From an uncultured Hydrogenophaga sp. (GTDB taxonomy: Bacteria; Pseudomonadota; Gammaproteobacteria; Burkholderiales; Burkholderiaceae_C), in the NCBI RefSeq assembly GCF_958439165.1, contig NZ_OY288115.1, positions 62,001-126,000 on the forward strand: DNA of 64,000 nt, in the 5' to 3' direction. Shown here piece by piece: positions 33,525 to 41,292 of this stretch. The stretch's first letter is position 1. Every line of letters starts with the position of its first letter. The notes beneath the pieces are model-generated. The model searched no databases, was not told the DNA's origin, and was given only the letters and a program-made list of their open reading frames with translations. Position numbers and translations under genes: made by a program.

Positions 33525-33629
33525 GGAGGCAGGGTGTCCGGAAAAGCCGGAATTGTCGCATCCGGCATGAAAACGGCCCGGATCGGGGGTGTTGTGCGCC
33601 GGCGGGCGGCAAAACCGGTCGTGTTGCGG

Positions 33630-33638
33630 TGCGATAAT
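33630..33638 (+). promoter_or_regulatory. Candidate extended -10 promoter of ilvB (TGCGATAAT)
   Basis: TG-C-GATAAT at 33630-33638 is a near-consensus extended -10 element. A start about 7 bases later gives an ilvB leader of about 150 nt, long enough for the hairpins seen just before the gene. The region 33525-33629 upstream holds no gene and presumably the divergent promoter of the RDD-dgkA-LOG unit. Confidence 0.4.
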
Positions 33639-33728
33639 CAGCGTTGCAATTCAAAAACAAGGCAAACGGATCCGGGTCCGGCGGGGTATGTGTCCGCTCA
33701 TGGCCATGGGTCTCAAGTCCCGATGCCG

Positions 33729-33765
33729 CCCCACAAGGGTGGGTGGAGGGGCACCCAAGGTTTTT
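33729..33765 (+). promoter_or_regulatory. Possible ilvB leader attenuator: competing hairpins and T5
   Basis: Two short hairpins share the same G-run: CCCAC/GTGGG (33730-33734 with 33739-33743) and GGGTG/CACCC (33741-33745 with 33752-33756). The second is followed by AAGG and five T (33761-33765), 28 bases before the ilvB ATG. Mutually exclusive stems ending in a T-tract are an attenuator-like arrangement. No leader peptide rich in Ile, Val or Leu is visible, so the signal would not be classic ribosome stalling. Stems are short and support is weak. Confidence 0.3.
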
Positions 33766-33793
33766 CGTCAGAGAAATTCTCGAAAGGTTGATC

Positions 33794-35569
33794 ATGGAAA
33801 TCTCCAAAGCCGAACTCGCTTCGGCGGCCGCCGCATCCGGCGCAGCCATCCCCGAACTCCGCGGTGCAGAAATCCTCGTCAAGGCCCTCCAGGCCGAGGG
33901 CGTGAAGTACGTCTGGGGCTACCCCGGCGGTGCTGTGCTGCACATCTACGACGCGTTCTACAAGCAGGACACCATCCAGCACGTCCTGGTGCGCCATGAA
34001 CAGGCCGCCGTGCACGCTGCCGACGGTTACGCCCGCGCCACCGGCGATGTCGGCGTGGCCCTGGTGACGTCCGGCCCCGGCGTGACCAATGCCATCACCG
34101 GCATTGCCACCGCCTACATGGACAGCATCCCCATGGTGATCGTCACCGGCCAGGTGCCCACGGCCGCCATCGGCCTGGACGCCTTCCAGGAATGCGACAC
34201 CGTCGGCATCACCCGGCCCATCGTCAAGCACAACTTCCTGGTGAAGGACGTGCGCCAGATGGCCGACATCATGAAGAAGGCGTTCCACATCGCCCGCAGC
34301 GGCCGTCCCGGCCCGGTGGTGGTGGACATCCCGAAGGACGTGTCGTTCAACAAGACGCCCTACGCCGGCTACCCCGAGACGGTGGAGATGCGCTCCTACA
34401 ACCCGGTGCGCAAGGGCCATGGCGGCCAGATCCGCAAGGCGCTGCAGCTGCTGCTCAATGCCAAGCGCCCCTACATCTACACCGGCGGCGGCGTGCTGCT
34501 GGGCGATGCCACCGGCGAGCTGCGCACCCTGGTCGACCTGCTGAACTACCCGGTCACCAACACGCTGATGGGTCTGGGCGCCTTCCCGGCCACCGACCGC
34601 CGTTTCCTGGGCATGCTGGGCATGCACGGCACGATCGAAGCCAACAACGCCATGCAGAACTGCGACGTGCTGCTGGCCGTGGGCGCGCGCTTCGACGACC
34701 GCGTCATCGGCAATCCCAAGCACTTTGCGCAGAACGAACGCAAGATCATCCACATCGACATCGACCCCTCCAGCATCTCCAAGCGGGTGAAGGTCGACGT
34801 GCCGATCGTGGGCGACGTGAAGGATGTGCTGGGCGAGCTGATCCACATGATCCGCGAGACCACGACCCGTGCCGACGAGAAGGCCATGGCCGACTGGTGG
34901 AAGACCATCGAAGGCTGGCGTTCGCGCGACTGCCTCAAGTACGACCGCGGCAACAAGGACGTCATCAAGCCGCAGTACGTGGTCGAGACGCTGTGGAACC
35001 TGACCAAGGATGTCGACACGTACGTCACGTCCGACGTCGGCCAGCACCAGATGTGGGCCGCGCAGTTCTACAAGTTCAACGAGCCGCGCCGCTGGATCAA
35101 CTCCGGCGGTCTGGGCACCATGGGCGTGGGCATTCCGTACGCCATGGGCATCAAGCTGGCCAAGCCGGACAGCGAGGTGTACTGCATCACCGGCGAGGGC
35201 TCGGTGCAGATGTGCATCCAGGAACTCTCCACCTGCCTGCAGTACAACACGCCCATCAAGGTCATCTCGCTGAACAACCGCTACCTGGGCATGGTGCGCC
35301 AGTGGCAGGAGATCGAGTACTCCGGCCGCTACAGCCACAGCTACATGGATGCGCTGCCGAACTTCGTGAAGCTGGCCGAAGCCTACGGGCACGTGGGCAT
35401 GCTGATCGAGCGTCCGCAGGATGTGGAGCCCGCCCTGCGCGAGGCCCGCAAGCTGAAGGACCGCACCGTGTTCATGGACTTCCGCACCGACCCGTCGGAG
35501 AACGTGTTCCCGATGGTGCAGGCCGGCAAGGGCATCACCGAGATGCTGCTGGGTTCCGAAGACCTGTAA
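33794..35569 (+). CDS. ilvB: Acetolactate synthase large (catalytic) subunit
   Basis: A 591-residue thiamine-diphosphate enzyme that condenses pyruvate to acetolactate or with 2-oxobutyrate, the first common step to valine, leucine and isoleucine. The catalytic Glu is in VRHEQAAVHAADGYARATG near residue 69; the FAD/ThDP regions include GPGVTNAITGIATAY and, near residue 470, TGEGSVQMCIQELSTCLQY with the metal-binding Asp/Asn motif region before LNNRYLGMVRQWQ. The start at 33794 (MEISKAELAS) carries a 25-residue extension before the conserved core; a purine-rich site (GAAAGG) precedes it. An upstream ATG at 33644 lies in the leader and is unlikely. It is followed by ilvN and ilvC. Confidence 0.96.
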   Translation: MEISKAELASAAAASGAAIPELRGAEILVKALQAEGVKYVWGYPGGAVLHIYDAFYKQDTIQHVLVRHEQAAVHAADGYARATGDVGVALVTSGPGVTNAITGIATAYMDSIPMVIVTGQVPTAAIGLDAFQECDTVGITRPIVKHNFLVKDVRQMADIMKKAFHIARSGRPGPVVVDIPKDVSFNKTPYAGYPETVEMRSYNPVRKGHGGQIRKALQLLLNAKRPYIYTGGGVLLGDATGELRTLVDLLNYPVTNTLMGLGAFPATDRRFLGMLGMHGTIEANNAMQNCDVLLAVGARFDDRVIGNPKHFAQNERKIIHIDIDPSSISKRVKVDVPIVGDVKDVLGELIHMIRETTTRADEKAMADWWKTIEGWRSRDCLKYDRGNKDVIKPQYVVETLWNLTKDVDTYVTSDVGQHQMWAAQFYKFNEPRRWINSGGLGTMGVGIPYAMGIKLAKPDSEVYCITGEGSVQMCIQELSTCLQYNTPIKVISLNNRYLGMVRQWQEIEYSGRYSHSYMDALPNFVKLAEAYGHVGMLIERPQDVEPALREARKLKDRTVFMDFRTDPSENVFPMVQAGKGITEMLLGSEDL

Positions 35570-35580
35570 CCACCCCTCGC

Positions 35581-35601
35581 GGGCCGGCTTTCTGCCGGCC
35601 C
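35581..35601 (+). terminator. Strong hairpin after ilvB
   Basis: GGGCCGGC and GCCGGCCC form a perfect 8-bp stem with the 5-base loop TTTCT, starting 11 bases after the ilvB stop. No T-tract follows, so it may reduce read-through, protect the ilvB mRNA end, or form part of the larger folded spacer before ilvN. Confidence 0.5.
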
Positions 35602-35617
35602 ATTCCCTCAAGTCGAA

Positions 35618-35675
35618 TCTATTGCCCGCCAAGCCTGCGCATTACCGTGCGCGGGGGAGGGCGGCGAAAAGAGGA
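35618..35675 (+). promoter_or_regulatory. Folded RNA element upstream of ilvN
   Basis: Directly before ilvN lies an 8-bp stem CCTGCGCA/TGCGCGGG (35634-35641 with 35648-35655) with loop TTACCG, flanked by GCCCGCC on the left and GGGCGGC on the right, which can pair in part to enclose it. The ribosome site (AGAGGAAG) comes immediately after. The location matches the ilvH RNA motif reported by comparative genomics in betaproteobacteria, but I cannot verify its consensus here. Confidence 0.4.
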
Positions 35676-35683
35676 AGCTGCAC

Positions 35684-36175
35684 ATGAAGCACATCATTGC
35701 CGTTCTGCTCGAAAACGAGCCCGGCGCACTCTCCCGCGTGGTCGGCCTGTTCTCGGCCCGTGGCTACAACATCGAGTCGTTGACGGTGGCCCCCACCGAA
35801 GACCCCAGCCTCTCGCGCATGACCATCCAGACCACCGGGTCGGACGACGTCATCGAGCAGATCACCAAGCACCTCAACCGCCTCATCGAGGTGGTCAAGG
35901 TGGTCGACCTCACCGAAGGTGCCTACACCGAGCGCGAGCTCATGATGGTGAAGGTGCGCGCGGTGGGCAAGGAACGCGAGGAGATGAAGCGCATGGCCGA
36001 CATCTTCCGCGGCCGCATCATCGACGTGACCGAGAAGAGCTACACCATCGAACTCACCGGCGACCAGAGCAAGAACGACGCCTTCCTGGAAGCCATCGAC
36101 CGAACCGCCATCCTCGAGACGGTCCGCACCGGTGCCAGCGGCATCGGCCGCGGTGAGAGAATCCTGCGCGTTTAA
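35684..36175 (+). CDS. ilvN: Acetolactate synthase small (regulatory) subunit
   Basis: A 163-residue regulatory subunit that stimulates the large subunit and gives valine feedback inhibition. The N-terminal ACT domain starts MKHIIAVLLENEPGALSRVVGLFSARGYNIE, which includes the valine-binding Gly/Asn region, and continues with SLTVAPTEDPSLSRMTI. The C-terminal domain holds ELMMVKVRA and the end RGERILRV. Length fits the IlvH-type small subunit (about 163), so ilvH is an equally valid name. It is separated from ilvB by a 114-bp structured spacer and from ilvC by 21 bases. Confidence 0.95.
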   Translation: MKHIIAVLLENEPGALSRVVGLFSARGYNIESLTVAPTEDPSLSRMTIQTTGSDDVIEQITKHLNRLIEVVKVVDLTEGAYTERELMMVKVRAVGKEREEMKRMADIFRGRIIDVTEKSYTIELTGDQSKNDAFLEAIDRTAILETVRTGASGIGRGERILRV

Positions 36176-36196
36176 TTTCATTCCAACGGAGCAACC

Positions 36197-37213
36197 ATGA
36201 AAGTTTTCTACGACAAGGACTGCGACCTGAGCCTGATCAAGGGCAAGACGGTGGCCATCATCGGCTACGGCAGCCAGGGCCATGCACACGCGCAGAACCT
36301 CAACGACAGCGGCGTGAAGGTGGTGGTCGGCCTGCGCAAGGGCGGCGCCTCCTGGGACAAGGTCGGCAAGGCCGGCCTGAACGTCATGGAAGTCAACGAT
36401 GCAGTCAAGGCCGCCGATGTGGTCATGATCCTGCTGCCCGACGAGCAGATCGCCGAGGTCTACAAGAACAACGTCGAGCCCAACATCAAGCAGGGCGCTT
36501 CGCTGGCCTTCGCCCACGGCTTCAACGTGCACTACAACCAGGTCGTGCCGCGTGCCGATCTGGACGTCTGGATGGTGGCGCCCAAGGCCCCCGGCCACAC
36601 CGTGCGCAACACCTACACCCAGGGTGGCGGCGTGCCCCACCTGGTGGCGGTGCACCAGGACAAGTCCGGCAAGGCCCGTGACCTGGCCCTGAGCTATGCC
36701 ATGGCCAACGGTGGCGGCAAGGCCGGCATCATCGAGACCAACTTCAAGGAAGAGACCGAGACCGACCTGTTCGGCGAGCAGGCCGTGCTGTGCGGTGGCG
36801 CCGTCGAACTGATCAAGATGGGTTACGAGACCCTGGTCGAAGCCGGCTATGCCCCGGAGATGGCCTACTTCGAGTGCCTGCACGAGCTCAAGCTGATCGT
36901 CGACCTGATCTATGAAGGCGGCATCGCCAACATGAACTACTCGATCTCCAACAACGCGGAGTACGGCGAGTACGTGACCGGCCCCGAGGTGATCAACGAG
37001 CAGTCGCGCGTGGCCATGCGCAACGCCCTCAAGCGCATCCAGAACGGCGACTACGCCAAGATGTTCATCCTGGAAGGCCGCACCGGCTATCCCAGCATGA
37101 CGGCCCGCCGCCGCAACACCGCCGATCACCAGATCGAGGTGGTGGGTGCCCAGCTGCGCGCCATGATGCCCTGGATCGCGAAGAACAAGCTGGTCGACCA
37201 GACCCGCAACTGA
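36197..37213 (+). CDS. ilvC: Ketol-acid reductoisomerase (class I, NADP+)
   Basis: A 338-residue enzyme that isomerises and reduces acetolactate to dihydroxyisovalerate. The Rossmann motif VAIIGYGSQGHAHAQNLNDSG lies at residues 18-38; the following loop GLRKGGASWDKV suggests NADPH preference. Metal-binding residues are present in ETNFKEETETDLFGEQAVLCGG near residue 185 and in YEGGIANMNYSISNNAEYG near 235. Length is typical for the short class I form. A strong intrinsic terminator follows 20 bases after the stop, closing the ilvBNC operon. Confidence 0.97.
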   Translation: MKVFYDKDCDLSLIKGKTVAIIGYGSQGHAHAQNLNDSGVKVVVGLRKGGASWDKVGKAGLNVMEVNDAVKAADVVMILLPDEQIAEVYKNNVEPNIKQGASLAFAHGFNVHYNQVVPRADLDVWMVAPKAPGHTVRNTYTQGGGVPHLVAVHQDKSGKARDLALSYAMANGGGKAGIIETNFKEETETDLFGEQAVLCGGAVELIKMGYETLVEAGYAPEMAYFECLHELKLIVDLIYEGGIANMNYSISNNAEYGEYVTGPEVINEQSRVAMRNALKRIQNGDYAKMFILEGRTGYPSMTARRRNTADHQIEVVGAQLRAMMPWIAKNKLVDQTRN

Positions 37214-37233
37214 TCCGGCTTGCGTCGATCTTC

Positions 37234-37259
37234 AAAGGGCCACTCCGGTGGCCCTTTGT
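37234..37259 (+). terminator. Intrinsic terminator after ilvC
   Basis: A perfect 10-bp stem AAAGGGCCAC/GTGGCCCTTT with the loop TCCG (37234-37257), the A and T ends making the usual T-rich 3' arm. It lies 20 bases after ilvC and 70 before pssA. Confidence 0.85.
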
Positions 37260-37326
37260 CGTTCCTGCGCCCCCGCTGCCGTACACTGCGCCTTCCGCGG
37301 CCGCACGGCCGCGCCACAACCTTGCC

Positions 37327-38136
37327 ATGCACGACGGAACCGACACCCAGATCCCGACCCCGGTCGACGCGCCCAAGCGGGCGAAGGGCATCTACATGCT
37401 GCCCAACATGATCACACTGGCCGCGCTCTTCGGCGGCTTCTACGCCATCGTCATGGCCATGAACGACCGGTTCGACCTGGCCACCGTGGGCATCTTCGTG
37501 GCCATGGTGCTCGACAGCCTCGACGGCCGGGTGGCCCGGCTCACCAACACCCAGAGCGCGTTCGGCGAGCAGATGGACTCGCTTTCCGACATGGTGTCGT
37601 TCGGCGCTGCGCCTGCCCTGATTGCTTATGAATGGGTGCTGCGCGACATCGGCCGCTGGGGCTGGATTGCGGCATTCGTTTACTGCGCCTGTGCAGCCTT
37701 GCGCCTGGCACGGTTCAACGTCAACACGGGCGTGGTGGACAAGCGTTACTTCCAGGGCCTGCCTTCCCCCGCGGCGGCCGCATTGGTGGCGGGCTTCATC
37801 TGGCTCATGACCGAGACCGAGGTGCCCCCGCAGGACGTGACCTGGTTCATGTTCGCCATCACGCTCTACACCGGGCTCACGATGGTCACCAATGTGCCGT
37901 TCTACAGCTTCAAGGACCTGAGCCTCAAGCGCAGCGTCCCGTTCGCGGCCATCGTGCTGGTTGCGCTGGGCATCGCGGTCATCAACATCCACCCGCCGAC
38001 CGTGCTGTTCGGGCTCTTCGTCCTGTACGGCCTGTCCGGCTACGTGATCTATGTGTGGCGCAAGTCGAAGGGCCGTCCCACCAGTGTCATCAGCACGTCC
38101 ACCGACGAGCCCGACGAGCGTGGTCTGCACGACTGA
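37327..38136 (+). CDS. pssA: CDP-diacylglycerol-serine O-phosphatidyltransferase
   Basis: A 269-residue inner-membrane enzyme that makes phosphatidylserine from CDP-diacylglycerol, leading to phosphatidylethanolamine. The CDP-alcohol phosphotransferase motif is complete: DGRVARLTNTQSAFGEQMDSLSD around residues 66-88 follows the D-G-x2-A-R-x8-G-x3-D-x3-D pattern. Six to eight hydrophobic helices are visible. It is the membrane-integral type common outside E. coli. It stands between ilvC and leuA, as in many Burkholderiales, but has its own upstream terminator, so it is probably transcribed separately from ilvBNC. Confidence 0.94.
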   Translation: MHDGTDTQIPTPVDAPKRAKGIYMLPNMITLAALFGGFYAIVMAMNDRFDLATVGIFVAMVLDSLDGRVARLTNTQSAFGEQMDSLSDMVSFGAAPALIAYEWVLRDIGRWGWIAAFVYCACAALRLARFNVNTGVVDKRYFQGLPSPAAAALVAGFIWLMTETEVPPQDVTWFMFAITLYTGLTMVTNVPFYSFKDLSLKRSVPFAAIVLVALGIAVINIHPPTVLFGLFVLYGLSGYVIYVWRKSKGRPTSVISTSTDEPDERGLHD

Positions 38137-38185
38137 GGCCCGATGGATCCGATTGCAAACCCCTATCGGTTCAGCAAATCCTTTG

Positions 38186-38194
38186 TGATACATT
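38186..38194 (+). promoter_or_regulatory. TGATACATT extended -10-like motif of the leuA leader
   Basis: Third copy of this 9-mer. It ends only 7 bases before the ATG of the Leu-rich leader peptide, so transcription starting at the normal distance would begin at or next to that ATG, making the leader mRNA leaderless. No Shine-Dalgarno sequence is present before the ATG, which agrees with this reading. Confidence 0.4.
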
Positions 38195-38201
38195 GAGCTT
38201 C

Positions 38202-38258
38202 ATGTTCCAAGTCGCCCTGCTGCTACCCCTGTCTGTCCACCACGGGCACGTCCGGTAG
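38202..38258 (+). CDS. leuL: leu attenuator leader peptide (18 aa)
   Basis: A short open frame encoding MFQVALLLPLSVHHGHVR, ending at TAG 38256-38258. Four of five consecutive codons are Leu around one Pro (CTG CTG CTA CCC CTG, 38217-38231), including CTA, a Leu codon that is rare in this GC-rich sequence. This is the design of a leucine attenuation leader peptide: ribosomes stall here when charged tRNA-Leu is scarce. A terminator hairpin lies 20 bases after the stop, and leuA starts 110 bases after it. Too short for routine gene calling. Confidence 0.75.
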   Translation: MFQVALLLPLSVHHGHVR

Positions 38259-38314
38259 CGCGCGAGCGAACATCCCCAACGGCCCGTATGCACCTGCAGC
38301 GGGCCGTTTGTTTT
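38242..38314 (+). terminator. leuA attenuator: terminator and competing antiterminator
   Basis: The terminator is a 9-bp stem AACGGCCCG/CGGGCCGTT (38278-38286 with 38300-38308), followed by TTGTTTT to 38314. The segment ACGGGC inside the leader peptide (38242-38247) is complementary to GCCCGT (38282-38287) in the terminator's left arm, so its pairing would prevent the terminator. A ribosome stalled at the Leu codons would leave ACGGGC largely free, whereas one reaching the stop codon would cover it. A further repeat, CCTGCAG (38293) with CTGCAGG (38319), could also pair. Confidence 0.7.
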
Positions 38315-38367
38315 GGAACTGCAGGTTTTCGAGATCCTTGGCCAGAGTGCCTTAACGGAGCAATGCG

Positions 38368-39909
38368 ATGAGTGACCAGCTGATCATTTTTGACACCACC
38401 TTGCGCGACGGCGAGCAGTCGCCCGGCGCATCCATGACGCGCGACGAGAAGCTGCGCATTGCCCGCCAGCTGGAGCGCCTGAAGGTCGATGTGATCGAAG
38501 CCGGTTTCGCTGCCAGCTCCAACGGCGACTTCGAATCGGTCAAGGCGATTGCCGACGCCATCAAGGACTCCACGATCTGTTCGTTGGCGCGCGCCAACGA
38601 CCGCGACATTTCCCGTGCTGCCGAAGCCCTGAAGGGCGCCAACCGCGCGCGCATCCACACCTTCATCGCCACCAGCGCGCTGCACATGGAGAAGAAGCTG
38701 CGCATGACGCCGGAGCAGGTGCTGGAGCAGGCCAGGCAGTCGGTGCGCTTTGCCCGCAACCTGTGCGAAGACATCGAGTTCAGTGCCGAGGACGGCTACC
38801 GTTCCGAGATGGATTTCCTGGCCCGCGTCGTGGAAGCGGTGATTGCCGAAGGTGCCACCACCATCAACATCCCCGATACGGTGGGCTACGCCATTCCGGA
38901 GCTGTATGGCAACTTCATCAGCACCCTGCGCGAGAAGGTGCCGAATTCCGATAAAGCGATCTGGTCGGTCCATTGCCACAACGACCTCGGCATGGCCGTG
39001 GCCAACTCGCTGGCCGGGGTGAAGATCGGTGGCGCCCGCCAGGTGGAGTGCACCATCAACGGGCTCGGCGAGCGTGCAGGCAACTGCTCTCTCGAAGAGA
39101 TCGTCATGGCAGTGCGCACCCGCAAGGACTATTTCGGCCTGACGGTGGGCGTGGATGCGACGCAGATCGTCCCGGCCAGCCGCATGGTCAGCCAGACCAC
39201 CGGTTTCGTGGTCCAGCCCAACAAGGCGGTCGTGGGGGCCAATGCCTTCGCCCACGCCAGCGGCATCCACCAGGACGGCGTGCTCAAGGCCCGCGACACC
39301 TACGAGATCATGCGGGCGGAGGATGTGGGCTGGAGTGCCAACAAGATCGTGCTGGGCAAGCTCAGCGGCCGCAATGCCTTCAAGCAGCGCCTGCAGGAGC
39401 TCGGCATTGCGCTCGACTCCGAGACCGAAATCAACGCCGCTTTCGCCAAGTTCAAGGAACTGGCCGACCGCAAGGCCGAGATCTTCGACGAAGACATCCT
39501 GGCGTTGGTCAGCGACGACAGCGTGACCACGGAAAAAGAGCAGTACAGCCTGGTCTCGCTGGCCCAGCGCAGCGAGACGGGCGAGCGCCCGCATGCGAAC
39601 GTGGTGTTCACCGTCGATGGACGCGAGGTGCAGGCCGACTCTGACGGCAATGGCCCGGTGGATGCTTCGCTCAAGGCCATCGAGAAGAACGTCAAGAGCG
39701 GTGCCGAAATGGTGCTGTATTCGGTCAATGCGATCACCAGCGGTTCCACCGAGAGCCAGGGCGAGGTCACGGTCCGGCTGCAGCACGGTGGCAGGGTGGT
39801 CAACGGCGTCGGCTCGGATCCCGACATCGTGGTGGCTTCCGCAAAAGCCTACCTGAGCGCACTCAACAAGCTGCACAGCAAGGCAGACCGGGTGGCAGCT
39901 CAAGGATAA
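38368..39909 (+). CDS. leuA: 2-isopropylmalate synthase
   Basis: A 513-residue enzyme condensing acetyl-CoA with 2-oxoisovalerate, the committed step of leucine synthesis and target of leucine feedback inhibition. The catalytic barrel starts with FDTTLRDGEQSPGASM (metal Asp and catalytic Arg) and contains SVHCHNDLGMAVANSLAG near residue 200 with the two metal-binding His, and GLGERAGNCSLEE. The C-terminal regulatory domain begins after about residue 390. Of two nearby ATGs (38363 and 38368) only the second is in frame. It is controlled by the upstream leader peptide and terminator. leuB, leuC and leuD are not in this window. Confidence 0.97.
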   Translation: MSDQLIIFDTTLRDGEQSPGASMTRDEKLRIARQLERLKVDVIEAGFAASSNGDFESVKAIADAIKDSTICSLARANDRDISRAAEALKGANRARIHTFIATSALHMEKKLRMTPEQVLEQARQSVRFARNLCEDIEFSAEDGYRSEMDFLARVVEAVIAEGATTINIPDTVGYAIPELYGNFISTLREKVPNSDKAIWSVHCHNDLGMAVANSLAGVKIGGARQVECTINGLGERAGNCSLEEIVMAVRTRKDYFGLTVGVDATQIVPASRMVSQTTGFVVQPNKAVVGANAFAHASGIHQDGVLKARDTYEIMRAEDVGWSANKIVLGKLSGRNAFKQRLQELGIALDSETEINAAFAKFKELADRKAEIFDEDILALVSDDSVTTEKEQYSLVSLAQRSETGERPHANVVFTVDGREVQADSDGNGPVDASLKAIEKNVKSGAEMVLYSVNAITSGSTESQGEVTVRLQHGGRVVNGVGSDPDIVVASAKAYLSALNKLHSKADRVAAQG

Positions 39910-40022
39910 AAATGTAATTGAATCAAGGACTTGGGCGGAAAATCGATTTGATCCTTTGAATAGATACCAAAAGTAGCATCTGTTCCATCGATCGGTGAAG
40001 ACTACCGCTCAAGTTTTTGATA

Positions 40023-40051
40023 TTGCTAGATTTTTTCCCTGTCTCTACAAT
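40023..40051 (+). promoter_or_regulatory. Promoter candidate for the PBP7-type gene
   Basis: TTGCTA (40023-40028), a 17-bp spacer and TACAAT (40046-40051) form a good sigma-70 type promoter 36 bases before the ATG at 40088. The surrounding 178-bp gap after leuA is unusually AT-rich for this window and also contains a weak imperfect hairpin (TCAAGGA with TCCTTTGA, about 39928-39960) that may end the leuA transcript. Confidence 0.5.
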
Positions 40052-40087
40052 CCGCGCAGGTCGTAGTACAGAGGCAGGAGTCCGGGC

Positions 40088-41257
40088 ATGAACATTTCGG
40101 TCAGCAGATGGCGCCGCGCCATCCCCTGGGTGGGCAGCGTGTTGGCAATATGCCTCGGGCTGACCGGCATGCTGCTGCCCTCTGCGCAGGCAGCGGAACC
40201 CCGATCTGCGGCCACCAAAAAGGCGCAGGTTCAGAAAAAGAAGCCGGCCGTCAAGAATGTGGCGCGCAAGCAGCCGTCGAAGAAGACGGCTGTCGCGCAG
40301 AAAAGCAGCGGCAAGCGCAAATCTGCGGTCGTCGCATCCTCCCGCAAGTCCGGCACCAAGGTGCAGGCCCGGCGCGTCAGCGTGCAGGTGGGTGCCACGG
40401 CCGTCGCCCGTGACATGACGCCGGTCCGGCTGTCTGCTCCGGCGCGACTGTCGGTGGGTGAGCAGCTGGGACTTCGCGCCAAGGACGATCCGCTGGACCT
40501 GAATTCCAGCGTGGCCCTGGTGGTGGACCAGGACACCAACGAAGTGCTGTTCAGCAAGAACGACCACGCCATCCTGCCGATTGCTTCCCTGACCAAACTG
40601 ATGACCGGCCTGATCGTGGCGGATGCCCATCTCGACATGAACGAGATGATCACCATCACCCAGGATGACGTGGACACCTACAAGGGCAGCCGGTCGCGAC
40701 TGGCTGTCGGTACCCGCCTCACCCGTGGCGAACTGATGCATCTCTCGCTGATGTCGAGCGAGAACCGGGCGGCTCACGCCCTGGGCCGCACCTACCCGGG
40801 CGGCATGACCGAATTCGTCCGGCTCATGAACCTGAAGGCCAGGGAGCTCGGCATGGCCGACACCCGTTATGTGGAGCCGACCGGCCTCTCCAGCGAGAAC
40901 CGCTCCAGTGCCCGCGATCTGGCAACCCTGGTTTCAGTCGCCTACGAGCGGCCCATCCTGCGCGACCTGTCCACCTCGCCGGGCTACGAGGTCGATGTCG
41001 GTCAAAGGACGCTTCAGTTCAACAATTCGAACCGGCTGGTCAAGAACCCTCAATGGGACATCGGTTTGCAGAAAACCGGCTACATCTCGGAGGCGGGTCG
41101 CTGCCTGGTCATGCAGGCGCAAGTCGCCGGACGCAAGCTGATCATGGTGTTTCTGGACGCCACCGGCAAGCTGAGCCGGCTCGAGGACGCGGAGCGGGTA
41201 CGCAAGTGGCTTGAGCTTCAGCCCACCCATCCCGTGGCTGTGCGGCCCCAGGGCTGA
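40088..41257 (+). CDS. pbpG: D-alanyl-D-alanine endopeptidase (PBP7-type)
   Basis: A 389-residue periplasmic serine peptidase that cuts peptidoglycan cross-links. A signal peptide is evident (WVGSVLAICLGLTGMLLPSAQA, cleavage near residue 36), followed by a Lys-rich, low-complexity region of about 90 residues that could bind the wall electrostatically. Active-site motifs: SLTK near residue 167, SEN near 224 and KTGY near 329, in the order of the low-molecular-weight penicillin-binding proteins. The long basic linker makes it larger than the E. coli protein (about 310). The ATG at 40088 has a ribosome site (CAGGAG) upstream. Downstream lies the convergent IclR gene. Confidence 0.88.
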   Translation: MNISVSRWRRAIPWVGSVLAICLGLTGMLLPSAQAAEPRSAATKKAQVQKKKPAVKNVARKQPSKKTAVAQKSSGKRKSAVVASSRKSGTKVQARRVSVQVGATAVARDMTPVRLSAPARLSVGEQLGLRAKDDPLDLNSSVALVVDQDTNEVLFSKNDHAILPIASLTKLMTGLIVADAHLDMNEMITITQDDVDTYKGSRSRLAVGTRLTRGELMHLSLMSSENRAAHALGRTYPGGMTEFVRLMNLKARELGMADTRYVEPTGLSSENRSSARDLATLVSVAYERPILRDLSTSPGYEVDVGQRTLQFNNSNRLVKNPQWDIGLQKTGYISEAGRCLVMQAQVAGRKLIMVFLDATGKLSRLEDAERVRKWLELQPTHPVAVRPQG

Positions 41258-41292
41258 TCCGGCAGGGCCTGCTGCGGCCCCCGGCGGTCGCG

